From JAJZMY01 sp964604635 (GTDB lineage Archaea; Micrarchaeota; Micrarchaeia; Micrarchaeales; Micrarchaeaceae), in assembly GCA_964604635.1 (NCBI GenBank), contig CAZRZO010000002.1, forward strand, positions 1-64,000: a stretch of DNA of 64,000 bases, in the 5' to 3' direction. The position numbers were made by a program, and so were the translations under genes. The first letter of the stretch is position 1. Each line of letters opens with the position of its first letter. The notes under the pieces were generated by a model. It was not told the DNA's origin and made no database searches. It saw only the letters and a program-made list of their open reading frames with translations. This document shows, piece by piece, positions 24,414 to 34,066 of the stretch.

Positions 24414-25555
24414 ACGCAAAAAAATTAAGTATTAAAAAGAAAATTAAAAGTAAAAAAAACAATAAACAAAAACCACTAAATTCAATTAATAATAAGCAAA
24501 ATAATAAAAACAATTTAAATTTTAATGATATTAATCAGGAAATTTTAATTGAAGAACTTTTGATACAAAAAATATTAAATATTAATGAAAATAAAATAAT
24601 ACTAAATTTAAAAACAAAAGATCAAAAGAAATCAAAAACAAAATATAATGAATTAAATATTAATGAAAATTCAATGTTATTAAAAGCAATAATAACTAAT
24701 TTTACAACTACAATCTCAAAAATAAATTATAAAAATGGTTTATTTGTTGGTAAATTACTATATCAAAGTTATAAGAAAAAATATATTTATGCTTGGTATC
24801 AGGAATCTATTGATTATTTAATTGATTTTTTAGAATTGTGTGGTTATAAAGATATCTTATTCTCAGTATTTTCAGATAAAGTAGTAATAAAAATACCAAA
24901 TTTTCAATATAATTTAAATTTGAATCTGCATACATTTGAATCTGGCTTAATTTCAGGATTTATAAGTAGTTCTAAAAATAAATTCATGTTTGCAAGAGAA
25001 TTAGAATGTTCTAATAATAATTCAGATATTTGTGAATTTGCTTGTGATGAATACGATATTTTTAGTCCAAATATTACAGACATTAATCAAACAATTGAAA
25101 AATTCATGATTTATTTTTTCAATAATATTAAAGATAATACAAATAAATTAAAGTTTAATTATTCAAATAATACATATTCACAATCTTATTACTATTTATC
25201 TACTTTTCCATTAATTTTTAATAATACTTTAAACGAGTATATGAAACAAATATTTAGATATATTGCAATCCAATTTAATCATAACTTATTTAAACAATTC
25301 ATCAAAATAAATAAAAGTAATCAAAAACAATTTTTCAAGCAAATACAGCAGATATTAAATTTATTAGATATTGATTTTAAGGTAAATAAGATAAAACCAT
25401 TAAATGTTCAATTATTATTTAATCATTTAAATTCAAAATCAGAATTTATTGATTTATGTATAATATTCTTTAATAATCTAATTAAAGGGTATTCAAAAGA
25501 ATTAAAACCTAAAATAATTATTAATAATGAAAAATATTCTTTAATATTGTCTTAA
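24410..25555 (+). CDS. V4R-domain protein
   Basis: The 381-residue protein begins with a Lys/Asn-rich stretch of about 40 residues. A helical part follows, and then a region at about 105-212 with the V4R (4-vinyl-reductase-like) pattern: INYKNGLFVGKLLYQS at the start, FESGLISGFISS before the end, then ARELEC and, eight residues later, a second Cys before EFACDE. V4R domains bind small hydrophobic molecules and occur in bacteriochlorophyll enzymes, TRAPP-like proteins and archaeal regulators. The C-terminal 170 residues are helical and unidentified. Being last in the ATGA-coupled operon, it may sense a ligand handled by the membrane protein. Confidence 0.6.
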   Translation: MNAKKLSIKKKIKSKKNNKQKPLNSINNKQNNKNNLNFNDINQEILIEELLIQKILNINENKIILNLKTKDQKKSKTKYNELNINENSMLLKAIITNFTTTISKINYKNGLFVGKLLYQSYKKKYIYAWYQESIDYLIDFLELCGYKDILFSVFSDKVVIKIPNFQYNLNLNLHTFESGLISGFISSSKNKFMFARELECSNNNSDICEFACDEYDIFSPNITDINQTIEKFMIYFFNNIKDNTNKLKFNYSNNTYSQSYYYLSTFPLIFNNTLNEYMKQIFRYIAIQFNHNLFKQFIKINKSNQKQFFKQIQQILNLLDIDFKVNKIKPLNVQLLFNHLNSKSEFIDLCIIFFNNLIKGYSKELKPKIIINNEKYSLILS

Positions 25556-25633
25556 ATATAATTATTTTAATTTATATATTTTATTAAATAAACTTACTAA
25601 ACAATCAAGATTTTTATATTTTATGTGAAAAAT

Positions 25634-27085
25634 ATGGCCCTAGAATTTATGGATAAAATTTCTAAATTTATTCCATCAATAAAATCACCAAAAACACCAT
25701 TATCATTAAAGGAAAAATTATATTGGACAGGTATTGTTCTTGTTGTGTATTTTCTTCTTTATAATACATTTGCAATTGGTGTTAATCAAGCAGAAGTAAC
25801 AAATCCTTTGTTTGAATTAATAAGTATTATATTTGCTGCAAAAATCGGAAGTCTGATAACAATTGGTATTGGTCCAATTGTATTAGCTAGTATTTTACTT
25901 CAATTATTTAATGGAGCAGGACTCATAAAATTTGATTCAAATAATATGGAAGAAAAATCTAGGTTCCAAAGCCTTCAAAAACTAGTAGCAATAGTCCTTG
26001 GATTTGCTGAGAGTTTTATATTTGTTTATACTGGTTATATTCCTATTTCTAATCCGTCTATGATGGGTATTGTTATTCTTCAATTAATGATAGGTGCAAT
26101 AACAATTATATTCTTAGATGAAATAATGACAAAATGGGGTGTAACTTCTGGAATTAATATGTTCATTGCATCTGGAGTATCTTATGATATTATTGCTGGA
26201 ACTTTTGGAATTCTAATACCTGGTGCAATATTAGCAATACAAACAGGAGGTGCAACAGCAATTTCAGGAGCAGTTCTTGCATTCGCACCAATCATATTTT
26301 CAATAATTGTTTTCTTAATAAGTATTTATGCTTATGAAATAAAAGTAGAATTACCACTAGTATTTGAACAATTGCGAGGTGTTGGTGGTAGATTACCAAT
26401 ACCATTTTTATATGTTAGTGTATTGCCAGTAATTCTAGCAACATCTCTAGAAATGAGTTTAACTGTATGGTTTAGAGTATTAGCACACGTACAAGGGATT
26501 TTTGGAAATTTTGCAAAATTTATTGCATTTTATCAGCCAATTAATGGACAATTGCAATTAAATGGTGGATTGGTTTATTTAATTTCTCCTACATTTCCAT
26601 TACCTTATCCTTCTCCTGCTGGTATTGGTGGTTATAGACAATATTTCACATATTTAGCAACACACACAACACAATTATTTTTACCTTTTGGTGGATTTAT
26701 TAATATTCCTGAATCAATTCATATTATTGTTTATACAGTAGTTCTGATTGTACTTTGTATTATATTTGGTAAATTCTGGATTGAAATGACTGGACAAAGC
26801 CCAAAGCATGTTGCTAGTCAATTACAATCTGTTGGATGGCAAATCCCAGGATTTAGAAGAGATCCAAGAGTTGTTGAAAATGTATTGAATAAATATATTC
26901 CAACAGTAACAGTACTTGGTAGTATTTTTGTTGGTTTGCTAGCAGCATTTGCAACACTAACTGGTGCACTAGGAACTGGTATGGGTATTTTATTGACAGT
27001 TGGAATTATTTTCATGTTATACCAACAACTAGAACAAGAGCATCTTTATGAAGCTTACCCAATACTAGAGAAAATAGCAAAATAA
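25634..27085 (+). CDS. secY: preprotein translocase subunit SecY
   Basis: The ten-helix channel protein of about 483 residues forms the protein-conducting pore with SecE and Sec61-beta. Recognisable parts are LYWTGIVLVVYFLLYNTFAI at helix 1 and the plug region behind it. GPIVLASILLQLFNGAGLI is the helix 2 segment. The ribosome-docking loops with ELPLVFEQLRGVGGRLPIPF and PGFRRDPRVVENVLNKYIP are present. An upstream GTG at 25625 keeps the frame open, but ATG 25634 (MALEFMDK) is more usual. SecE is not beside it. It stands 92 bases before aglB; both serve the secretory route. Confidence 0.95.
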   Translation: MALEFMDKISKFIPSIKSPKTPLSLKEKLYWTGIVLVVYFLLYNTFAIGVNQAEVTNPLFELISIIFAAKIGSLITIGIGPIVLASILLQLFNGAGLIKFDSNNMEEKSRFQSLQKLVAIVLGFAESFIFVYTGYIPISNPSMMGIVILQLMIGAITIIFLDEIMTKWGVTSGINMFIASGVSYDIIAGTFGILIPGAILAIQTGGATAISGAVLAFAPIIFSIIVFLISIYAYEIKVELPLVFEQLRGVGGRLPIPFLYVSVLPVILATSLEMSLTVWFRVLAHVQGIFGNFAKFIAFYQPINGQLQLNGGLVYLISPTFPLPYPSPAGIGGYRQYFTYLATHTTQLFLPFGGFINIPESIHIIVYTVVLIVLCIIFGKFWIEMTGQSPKHVASQLQSVGWQIPGFRRDPRVVENVLNKYIPTVTVLGSIFVGLLAAFATLTGALGTGMGILLTVGIIFMLYQQLEQEHLYEAYPILEKIAK

Positions 27086-27177
27086 AGAATTGCATTATAT
27101 AATTATTACTTTTATATCTGAATAAAAGTAAAAAAATAAAAACAACAAAAAAGCAAAACATTAAAATAAGTGGATTA

Positions 27178-29664
27178 ATGGAAAGCAATAATGAAAATGA
27201 AAAATATGAGAAAAAAGAAATTAATGATATTGAAAAAGAAACAAATAAAATTGAAACTGAAATGGAAATACAAAAACATACAGCAGAAGATGAATATAAT
27301 AAAATATCAAAAGAATTTTTAACTTTAAAATCAAATGAAAAAAAATTAGAAAAGAAAATAGAAGAAAACAAAGAACAAAATAATAATAATTTCATTAAAT
27401 TTATAATAAGTCTTGAAAAAAACAAGTATTTTATTTTAGCAATAGCAATAATAATAATTTTAATTGGTATTTATTTAAGAATTGGAATGCTAAAATATAC
27501 TGGTTTATTTGAACCTGATGGATTTTTTCATTATTCAATAATGCAACAAATAATTGCAAATCATTTTATTGAACCAGTTAATACAATTTATTCTGGTTTC
27601 CCTATTTCTCATTATATTGAAGAACCTGATGGGCTTTATTATGTTACTATTATTCCTTATTTCATTCTTAGATTTTTTAATGTAAGTTTATACAATTTAA
27701 TGAGAATAATTCCAGTTCTATTTGGAATTGCAGATATAATCGGTTGTTTCTTTTTAATTAAATTTCTTTCAAAAAATAATTATCTCTCTTTATTAGCAAT
27801 GTTTTTTGTTGCGATCTCAAATGGTGATATTGCAAGAACTGCTGCATTAGTGTATAGAGGTGATGGTTTTATTACTATTTTTATGATAATTACACTAATT
27901 TTAATATTAAAAACACTTCAATCAAGAAATAATAAAAAATATATTTTTGCTTTAGGGGCTGGAATAATATCTGGAATTGGTATTGGTGTTTGGAATGGTT
28001 CCCCATTCACATTACTTATTTTTATTCTTTCGATGTTTTTTATTATTATTTATTCATTTTTAATTTCAAATAAAAATTATGCATATAATTCTATTTTATT
28101 AGTTTTTGCTCTTCTCATATCTCATTTAATTCAGAAATTATTTTATTATTTAACAATAATTCGTGTAAAATTACCATTTACTGATTGGCATTTTTTCATC
28201 TTCCTTATACCTTTATTGATTTTTTCAATTATTTCATTTTATTTGATCAAAACAAACAAGCCAAAATTTATTATGAAAAGCTTTAACAATAGATTATTTT
28301 TTATTATACTTTTAATTATTATTGCTGTTATAATTCTACTTTCTGTTTTTTATAATTACATACTATTTGCTTCAACTGGGTATGGGATGTTAAGTAGAAA
28401 TAGTCCTTTAGGTATTACTATTGAAGAATTATTACCTCCAACTTATGCATTTGTATTTGCATCTTTCTATTATCAACTTTATTTAGCTCCAATTGCAATA
28501 TTATTATTTTTTAGTATTTTAATTTTTATTAAATTATATAATAAATTTTATTCTAAGTTTAAAAAACTTAATTTTCAAAGCATTGATAAAAATTATACTG
28601 GAAATTCATTAGCTTTTCTTATTATTTTAGCTTATTTTATATTAACATCTTATTTGCAATATACTGCAATAAGATATAATTCTCTTGTTTCAATTCCAAT
28701 TGCATTATTTTCAGCATATACAATTTATTTAATAAGTATACTTGTTTTTAAGTTATTCAAAAAAATATTTAAATCAAAACAAAATTTACTATATTATGCA
28801 TTTATAGCTTATATTGCTGTTTTATTTTTATTCTTTTTTTATTCTTTTATGTTTTCACATATTCAAGCATATTCATCAAGGCAAGCAGATAATATAAATC
28901 CATCATTTTTAAGTGCAATGACTTGGTTGAAGAATAATAGTCCTAAAAATGCAACTGTTTTAGCTTTATGGCCTGATGGATCTGTTATTGAAGGATGGGC
29001 ACATAGAAGAAGTTCAATGGATAGTGTTAGTGGTCAAATAGCATCAAATATATACCCATTTGCTAAATTTGTTTTTAATTCAAGCAATGATTTCCAATAT
29101 TTATCTTCAATTCATAAGCCAAATTATTTAGTTGTTAGATATTTCTGGTTTTATGAATTAGGTGGAATTGCACAAGAAGCAGAATTAAATATAAGTAATC
29201 CTAATATTTCGTCTCAATATAGCTATGTAATGATGAATTCTCTGAATATAACTAAAAATGCAAGTGCAATAAATTATTTATTCACTTCAAGAAATTTTGA
29301 TGTAAAATTTGTTACTAAATCAAGTAAAAGTGGAACAAAATTTGCAGCATATCTTTTGCAACCAAGGATACGTCCACAATCTATCCGCAATATTATATTT
29401 TATAATGAAACAAATAAAAATTATTCAATTGCAACTGCAAATACATTGTTTCCAACATTAAACTTTAGTTTATTGATTTATTATTCTGGACATAATATTG
29501 AAGGTGGTGCAATAATTGGTCCAAAACTTCTAAAGTCAAATATGTTTAAGTTCTTAATTCTATGTAATAATTTTGAATGTCCTTTTAATAGTAATACTAT
29601 TTCATTAAATTTAGTTTATTCATCTAATGATACTAGAATTTATAAAATAAATTACTTAAATTAA
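27178..29664 (+). CDS. aglB: oligosaccharyltransferase AglB (STT3 family)
   Basis: The 828-residue protein transfers lipid-linked glycans to N-x-S/T sites on the outer face of the membrane. After a first membrane helix (about 83-102) the first external loop has FEPDGFFHYS with Asp114, matching the catalytic DxD-type loop. About a dozen helices follow, and then a soluble domain with MTWLKNNSPKNATVLALWPDG. The usual WWDYG acceptor motif appears as WPDG at 598-601. The cytosolic N-terminus of about 75 residues is highly charged and probably coiled-coil, which is uncommon. Many surface proteins in this window are rich in sequons. Confidence 0.88.
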   Translation: MESNNENEKYEKKEINDIEKETNKIETEMEIQKHTAEDEYNKISKEFLTLKSNEKKLEKKIEENKEQNNNNFIKFIISLEKNKYFILAIAIIIILIGIYLRIGMLKYTGLFEPDGFFHYSIMQQIIANHFIEPVNTIYSGFPISHYIEEPDGLYYVTIIPYFILRFFNVSLYNLMRIIPVLFGIADIIGCFFLIKFLSKNNYLSLLAMFFVAISNGDIARTAALVYRGDGFITIFMIITLILILKTLQSRNNKKYIFALGAGIISGIGIGVWNGSPFTLLIFILSMFFIIIYSFLISNKNYAYNSILLVFALLISHLIQKLFYYLTIIRVKLPFTDWHFFIFLIPLLIFSIISFYLIKTNKPKFIMKSFNNRLFFIILLIIIAVIILLSVFYNYILFASTGYGMLSRNSPLGITIEELLPPTYAFVFASFYYQLYLAPIAILLFFSILIFIKLYNKFYSKFKKLNFQSIDKNYTGNSLAFLIILAYFILTSYLQYTAIRYNSLVSIPIALFSAYTIYLISILVFKLFKKIFKSKQNLLYYAFIAYIAVLFLFFFYSFMFSHIQAYSSRQADNINPSFLSAMTWLKNNSPKNATVLALWPDGSVIEGWAHRRSSMDSVSGQIASNIYPFAKFVFNSSNDFQYLSSIHKPNYLVVRYFWFYELGGIAQEAELNISNPNISSQYSYVMMNSLNITKNASAINYLFTSRNFDVKFVTKSSKSGTKFAAYLLQPRIRPQSIRNIIFYNETNKNYSIATANTLFPTLNFSLLIYYSGHNIEGGAIIGPKLLKSNMFKFLILCNNFECPFNSNTISLNLVYSSNDTRIYKINYLN

Positions 29665-29715
29665 TTTTTTTATTCCTATATTATTTTCAATTATTCACTA
29701 AAAATTCACAAAACA

Positions 29716-29724
29716 TTTATATAT
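29716..29724 (+). promoter_or_regulatory. putative TATA box of the coiled-coil gene
   Basis: TTTATATAT is preceded by AAAACA, closely matching the element upstream of psmA (10816). The box lies 46 bases before the ATG at 29770, a normal archaeal distance for a short leader. Confidence 0.6.
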
Positions 29725-29727
29725 GAT

Positions 29728-29746
29728 AAAGATGCATAACATCTTT
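29728..29746. promoter_or_regulatory. 7-base inverted repeat downstream of the TATA box
   Basis: AAAGATG and CATCTTT are perfectly complementary and separated by CATAA. The element lies between the TATA box and the ribosome-binding site, where a bound repressor would block initiation, or where the RNA would form a small hairpin at its 5' end. Confidence 0.5.
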
Positions 29747-29769
29747 AAAAGATATAAAAGGTGAATAAA

Positions 29770-30441
29770 ATGTTAAAATTGAAATTGAGACAAGATACAA
29801 TAGACAAAAAAACAAATGAAAACAGAACAGATATAATCATAAAAGAGAAAACATCAAATAAAGTAAAATCATTACCAACTAATAATAGTTATTTTAAAAA
29901 AGGTCAAGAATTTTATGAAGAAGCAGTAAATGAATTAAAAGAAATTCTTAATACTGAATCAATATCTGAAGCATCTCTTGAAACTCTTTCTTTATTCGAA
30001 TATTCACAATTAAGATTCAGTACAATTCATATTACTAATACTTATTCTATTAAAGATGAATTAAAAGAAGAATATGAAAAACAAGAAAAAACATTAAAAG
30101 AATTGGAAAAAAGAACATTAAAAGAAATAGAAAAGATTGATAAATTAAAAAATCTATATTCATTAAATTTAGTTTTAATTGAAGAACAACTAGAAGATTT
30201 AGTTATAAAATTTAATAATGTTAATTCTTCAGAGTCTAATAAGTTTAGTCCTAATATATATTCAAAATTTGCTAAAAAAAGTGAATATATAGCAAGTAAG
30301 CATAATGAAAGAAAAGAATTAATAAAGGATATATTTGGATCTGAAAATATAAATTTTAAAAAGGAATTAGCAGCAGAGCAAAAATATACTAAAGAAGCAA
30401 AAGAATATTACACAATTTATTCTAATTTGAAAAATACTTAA
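29770..30441 (+). CDS. hypothetical charged coiled-coil protein
   Basis: The product of about 223 residues is dominated by Lys and Glu. A long heptad-like segment (about residues 90-150, for example ELKEEYEKQEKTLKELEK) predicts coiled coil. There is no membrane helix, cysteine or motif known to me. The AGGTGA ribosome-binding site lies five bases before ATG 29770, so the upstream GTG at 29761 is not the start. It has its own TATA box, an inverted repeat and downstream terminator-like sequences. It is therefore a monocistronic, probably well-expressed and perhaps regulated gene. Confidence 0.7.
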   Translation: MLKLKLRQDTIDKKTNENRTDIIIKEKTSNKVKSLPTNNSYFKKGQEFYEEAVNELKEILNTESISEASLETLSLFEYSQLRFSTIHITNTYSIKDELKEEYEKQEKTLKELEKRTLKEIEKIDKLKNLYSLNLVLIEEQLEDLVIKFNNVNSSESNKFSPNIYSKFAKKSEYIASKHNERKELIKDIFGSENINFKKELAAEQKYTKEAKEYYTIYSNLKNT

Positions 30442-30793
30442 ATTTTTTAGTAAAATATAAAAAATACATGATAAAAACTTAAAATATTTTATAATATATT
30501 TTAGTTTTTTAGAATTATTTATACTAATTAAATGTAATAAAATATTATTATTATTATTTTATGCTTTTTTATTTTTTGTTTTTTATTTTGTCATAATATT
30601 TCATTTATTAATGTAATTGTATACTATATTATAATACTAATTACATGTTTTTTATATATTAATTTTTCTGGTTTTTTAAAAATAAGTTTTATTTCATTTG
30701 CTCTGAATTTTAGTAAACTATTATTTTTTATTTAATAATAAATAATAAGTAATTTAAATAATTAATTAGATATTATTTAAAATTGGTTTTTTA
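30442..30793. other. 352-base intergenic region with terminator-like elements
   Basis: No open frame or structured RNA gene is seen. A T-rich stretch (about 30564-30590) and a hairpin followed by six Ts (30611-30652) probably end transcription of the coiled-coil gene. The remainder should hold the leuS promoter, for which I cannot single out a TATA box among many A/T runs. Confidence 0.4.
30611..30652 (+). terminator. hairpin followed by a T run
   Basis: ATGTAATT at 30611-30618 pairs with AATTACAT at 30639-30646. The stem extends by GTAT/ATAC across a one-base bulge. The hairpin is followed by GTTTTTT. It looks like an intrinsic terminator or RNA-stability element behind the coiled-coil gene. 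Confidence 0.45.
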
Positions 30794-33682
30794 ATGTTAA
30801 ATCATAAAAAGATACAAGAGAAATGGCAAGCTAAATGGGAGCAAGCAAAATTATATGAATCTGAAATTAATGACAAGCCAAGTTTATTAGTTACTGCTGC
30901 AATTCCTTATACAAATATGCCTCAACATATAGGTCATTTGAGAACTTATGGGACTTGTGATATTTATGCAAGATATATGCGAATGAATGGTTACAATGTC
31001 TTATTCCCAATGGGTTTTCATGTAACAGGAACTCCAATAATTGCAATAGCAAAAAAAATTAAAGCAGAAGATCAGGATTTAATTAATACACTAAAAACAT
31101 TTAATATTTTAGATGAAGATATAAAAAAAATGGAAGATCCTTATTTTATTGCCGATTATTTTGTTAAAATGACAGAAAAAGGTATGAGATTAGCTGGGTA
31201 TAGTATTGATTGGAGAAGAAAATTTATTTCAATTGATCCTTTATTTAGTAAAATGATTGAATGGCAATTTTATAAATTAAAAGAATATGGTTTTCTAGTC
31301 CAAGGATCTCATGCTGTTGGATGGTGTCCAAATGAAAAAAACGCAGTTGGTCAACATGATACAAAAAAAGATATACAACCAGAACTAGAAGAAGTAACAG
31401 CAATAAAATTTAAAAGCATTAATGAAGATATTTTTTTTATATGCGTAACTTACAGACCAGAAACAATATATGGCGTTACAAATTTATTTATAAATGAAAA
31501 TCAAGAATATGTAGTAGCAGAAATAAATAATGAAAAATATTATTTATCAAAACAAAGTGCAAATATTCTTAGTAATCAATTTAAAATTAAAGTTTTAAAA
31601 GATATTAGTCCAAAAGAATTATTAGAAAAAAAAGCAATTAATATAACAAATAAACAAGAACTTCCAATATTTAATGGTTCTTTTGTAAAACCAGATAAAG
31701 GAACAGGAATTGTTATGTCTGTTCCATCTCATGCTCCTTTTGATTATATTGCATTAGAAACCTTAAAAAAACAAGGTACTAATATTAACTTTGAATATAA
31801 AAAATTAATTGATATTGAATCTTTTAAAGGTGTGAAAATAGGTAGAACTGTTAATAATGTTTTAAAACAGAAAATTAAAGTTAATGAAAATTATATTCCT
31901 GCATTAGCTTATTTGAAAATAATAGAAGCAGAAACTAATACATCTATATTTGATGAGAGTACAGTAGAAGCAGCAACAAAATTAGCTTATAAAGAGGAAT
32001 CACATTTTGGTATAATGTTAGTTGGGAAGTATAAAGGTAAAAAAGAAAAAGAAATAAGAGAACATATTAAACAGGATTTAATAAAAGAAAATAATTCTTT
32101 TAAAATTCATATAATTGCTAATGATGATGAGGTTATTTGTAGGTGTGGTTCTAAAATAATGGTAAAAATAATAGAGAATCAATGGTTTATTAATTATGGT
32201 GATATTGAATGGAAAAAGAAAGTAAAAGAATATTTTAAAGATATTAAAATATATCCCAAAAAATTAAGAAATTTATTTGAATTAACAATAGATTGGATAG
32301 ATTTAAGACCAACAGAAAGAGCACAAGGATTAGGTACTAGATTTCCATTTAATAAAGATCATATAATAGAATCTTTATCAGATTCAACAATTTATATGGT
32401 TTTTTATACTTTTTCTAATATTCTAAGACAATATAATATAAATGAAAATCAATTAAAACCAGAATTTTTTAGTTATGTATTACAGAATAAAGGAAATATT
32501 AAAGATGTTGCAGAAATAACAAATATTGATGAGCAAATAATAAAAAAATCCAAAGAATCATTTGAATATTGGTATAGTGGATTAATGTCAAGGCATTCTG
32601 GTGCTGATTTAATTTCGAATCATCTTGTAATGTATATTTTTAATCATATTGCTTTATTGGAAAAGAAATTTTGGGTAAAACAAATTATTATAAATGGTCT
32701 TGTATCTTATGAAGGCCAAAAAATGAGTAAAAGTTTAGGGAATGTAATTCCATTAATTGAAGGTATTAATCAATTTGGTATAGATCCTCTTAGATTCTTA
32801 GAAATAGTAACTTCTGATATTGATTCTGATTCAAATTTTTCAGTAAAAGCAGTAAATGGAATTACATCTAAATTAGAATTTTTAAATAATTTGATAGAAA
32901 AAATAAATAGTTTTCAAACAAGTGAATTAAAACATATTGATTTTTGGCTTTATTCAAAATTGAATTCAAAAATAAAAGATTCAACTAATTATTTAAATTT
33001 AATATTATTTAGAGAAGCATATAATGAAATCTTTTATAACACAATACAAGAAATTAAATGGTATTTTGATAGAGGTGGATCAAATCAAATTGTATTAAGG
33101 GATGTTATTGAAAATATTGTTCTAATGTTATCTCCTGTTATGCCACACATAACTGAAGAATTTTGGAGTATTCTTGGAAAAAATGACTTTATTTCAAAAC
33201 AAAAATGGCCATCATATAATGAATCACTAATTAATCCAGATATTGAATATATTGAAAAATTATTTGTTAATACAATAAAAGACATAAATAAAACAATTGA
33301 ATTATCTTCTAGAATTACAAATAATAAAAATAAACAAATTAAGCAAATTAAAATAATTATTGCAGATGACTGGAAAACAGAATATTTCAATAAATTAGTT
33401 GAAACAAAAAATATTTCTCAAATAATAAATCAAGAAAATTCAGAAGTAAAAAAAGAAATAGCAGCAAAATTTTTATCTCAATTTTCAAGTAAATTAAAAA
33501 TTATTAAGAAAATACCTAATATTAATTCAAAAAAAGTATTTGACATATTTAATGAATCAATTGAATTTTTATCTAAAAAATATAATTCTGAAATAGTGAT
33601 AGAGCAAGAATATAATTCAACATCAAAAAGATCTTTTAGATCATTTTTAGATAAGCCAAGCATTGATATTACTTGGAATTAA
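30794..33682 (+). CDS. leuS: leucyl-tRNA synthetase
   Basis: The class I synthetase of 962 residues has an exact HIGH at residues 45-48 (MPQHIGHLRTY) and KMSKS at 643-647. The archaeal/eukaryotic-type editing domain is inserted between the halves of the catalytic domain, with SVPSHAPFDYIAL near residue 310. It charges tRNA-Leu in the cytosol and hydrolyses mischarged tRNA at the editing site. Length and architecture are those of archaeal LeuRS, with a C-terminal domain rich in Lys/Asn. The acyP gene begins one base after its stop. Confidence 0.96.
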   Translation: MLNHKKIQEKWQAKWEQAKLYESEINDKPSLLVTAAIPYTNMPQHIGHLRTYGTCDIYARYMRMNGYNVLFPMGFHVTGTPIIAIAKKIKAEDQDLINTLKTFNILDEDIKKMEDPYFIADYFVKMTEKGMRLAGYSIDWRRKFISIDPLFSKMIEWQFYKLKEYGFLVQGSHAVGWCPNEKNAVGQHDTKKDIQPELEEVTAIKFKSINEDIFFICVTYRPETIYGVTNLFINENQEYVVAEINNEKYYLSKQSANILSNQFKIKVLKDISPKELLEKKAINITNKQELPIFNGSFVKPDKGTGIVMSVPSHAPFDYIALETLKKQGTNINFEYKKLIDIESFKGVKIGRTVNNVLKQKIKVNENYIPALAYLKIIEAETNTSIFDESTVEAATKLAYKEESHFGIMLVGKYKGKKEKEIREHIKQDLIKENNSFKIHIIANDDEVICRCGSKIMVKIIENQWFINYGDIEWKKKVKEYFKDIKIYPKKLRNLFELTIDWIDLRPTERAQGLGTRFPFNKDHIIESLSDSTIYMVFYTFSNILRQYNINENQLKPEFFSYVLQNKGNIKDVAEITNIDEQIIKKSKESFEYWYSGLMSRHSGADLISNHLVMYIFNHIALLEKKFWVKQIIINGLVSYEGQKMSKSLGNVIPLIEGINQFGIDPLRFLEIVTSDIDSDSNFSVKAVNGITSKLEFLNNLIEKINSFQTSELKHIDFWLYSKLNSKIKDSTNYLNLILFREAYNEIFYNTIQEIKWYFDRGGSNQIVLRDVIENIVLMLSPVMPHITEEFWSILGKNDFISKQKWPSYNESLINPDIEYIEKLFVNTIKDINKTIELSSRITNNKNKQIKQIKIIIADDWKTEYFNKLVETKNISQIINQENSEVKKEIAAKFLSQFSSKLKIIKKIPNINSKKVFDIFNESIEFLSKKYNSEIVIEQEYNSTSKRSFRSFLDKPSIDITWN

Positions 33683-33683
33683 T

Positions 33684-34025
33684 ATGAAAATAAATAATAA
33701 TATAATTAAATTAGCTTTAATAGTCCATGGCAATGTTCAAGGTGTTGGATATAGAGTATTTGTTCAAAATATTGCAAATAAACACAATATTAAAGGACTA
33801 ACAAGAAATGTTTCAAATGGATCTGTTGAAATTTTAGCAATTGGAATTGAAGAAAATTTAAATAAATTTATTGATAATATAAATATTTCAACAAAATATA
33901 ATATATCTGTTTTTAATATTGAAAAGTATGATGATAAAAATATAATAAATAATTTGTTTAAATTAACAACAATAAATCAGGATAAATTCATAATTGAAAA
34001 AACAAAAGTAATAGAAGATAAATAA
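33684..34025 (+). CDS. acyP: acylphosphatase
   Basis: The product of about 113 residues has the acylphosphatase signature HGNVQGVGYRVFV (residues 15-27). Arg24 is the phosphate-binding residue, and Asn42 in TRNVSNGSVEI is the catalytic asparagine. It hydrolyses carboxyl-phosphate bonds. The C-terminal part is longer and more divergent than in the 90-residue family standard. The frame is open back to 33663 inside leuS, but ATG 33684 just behind the leuS stop is the natural start. Confidence 0.87.
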   Translation: MKINNNIIKLALIVHGNVQGVGYRVFVQNIANKHNIKGLTRNVSNGSVEILAIGIEENLNKFIDNINISTKYNISVFNIEKYDDKNIINNLFKLTTINQDKFIIEKTKVIEDK

Positions 34026-34066
34026 TAAATCTATTTTTTATTTAATACTTAAAGATAAGTGAAATA

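Noticed and set aside
27012..27425. 137-codon minus-strand frame across the secY-aglB junction
   Set aside because: It covers parts of two good genes in antisense. Its Phe/Ser-rich composition is typical of the complement of Lys/Glu codons.
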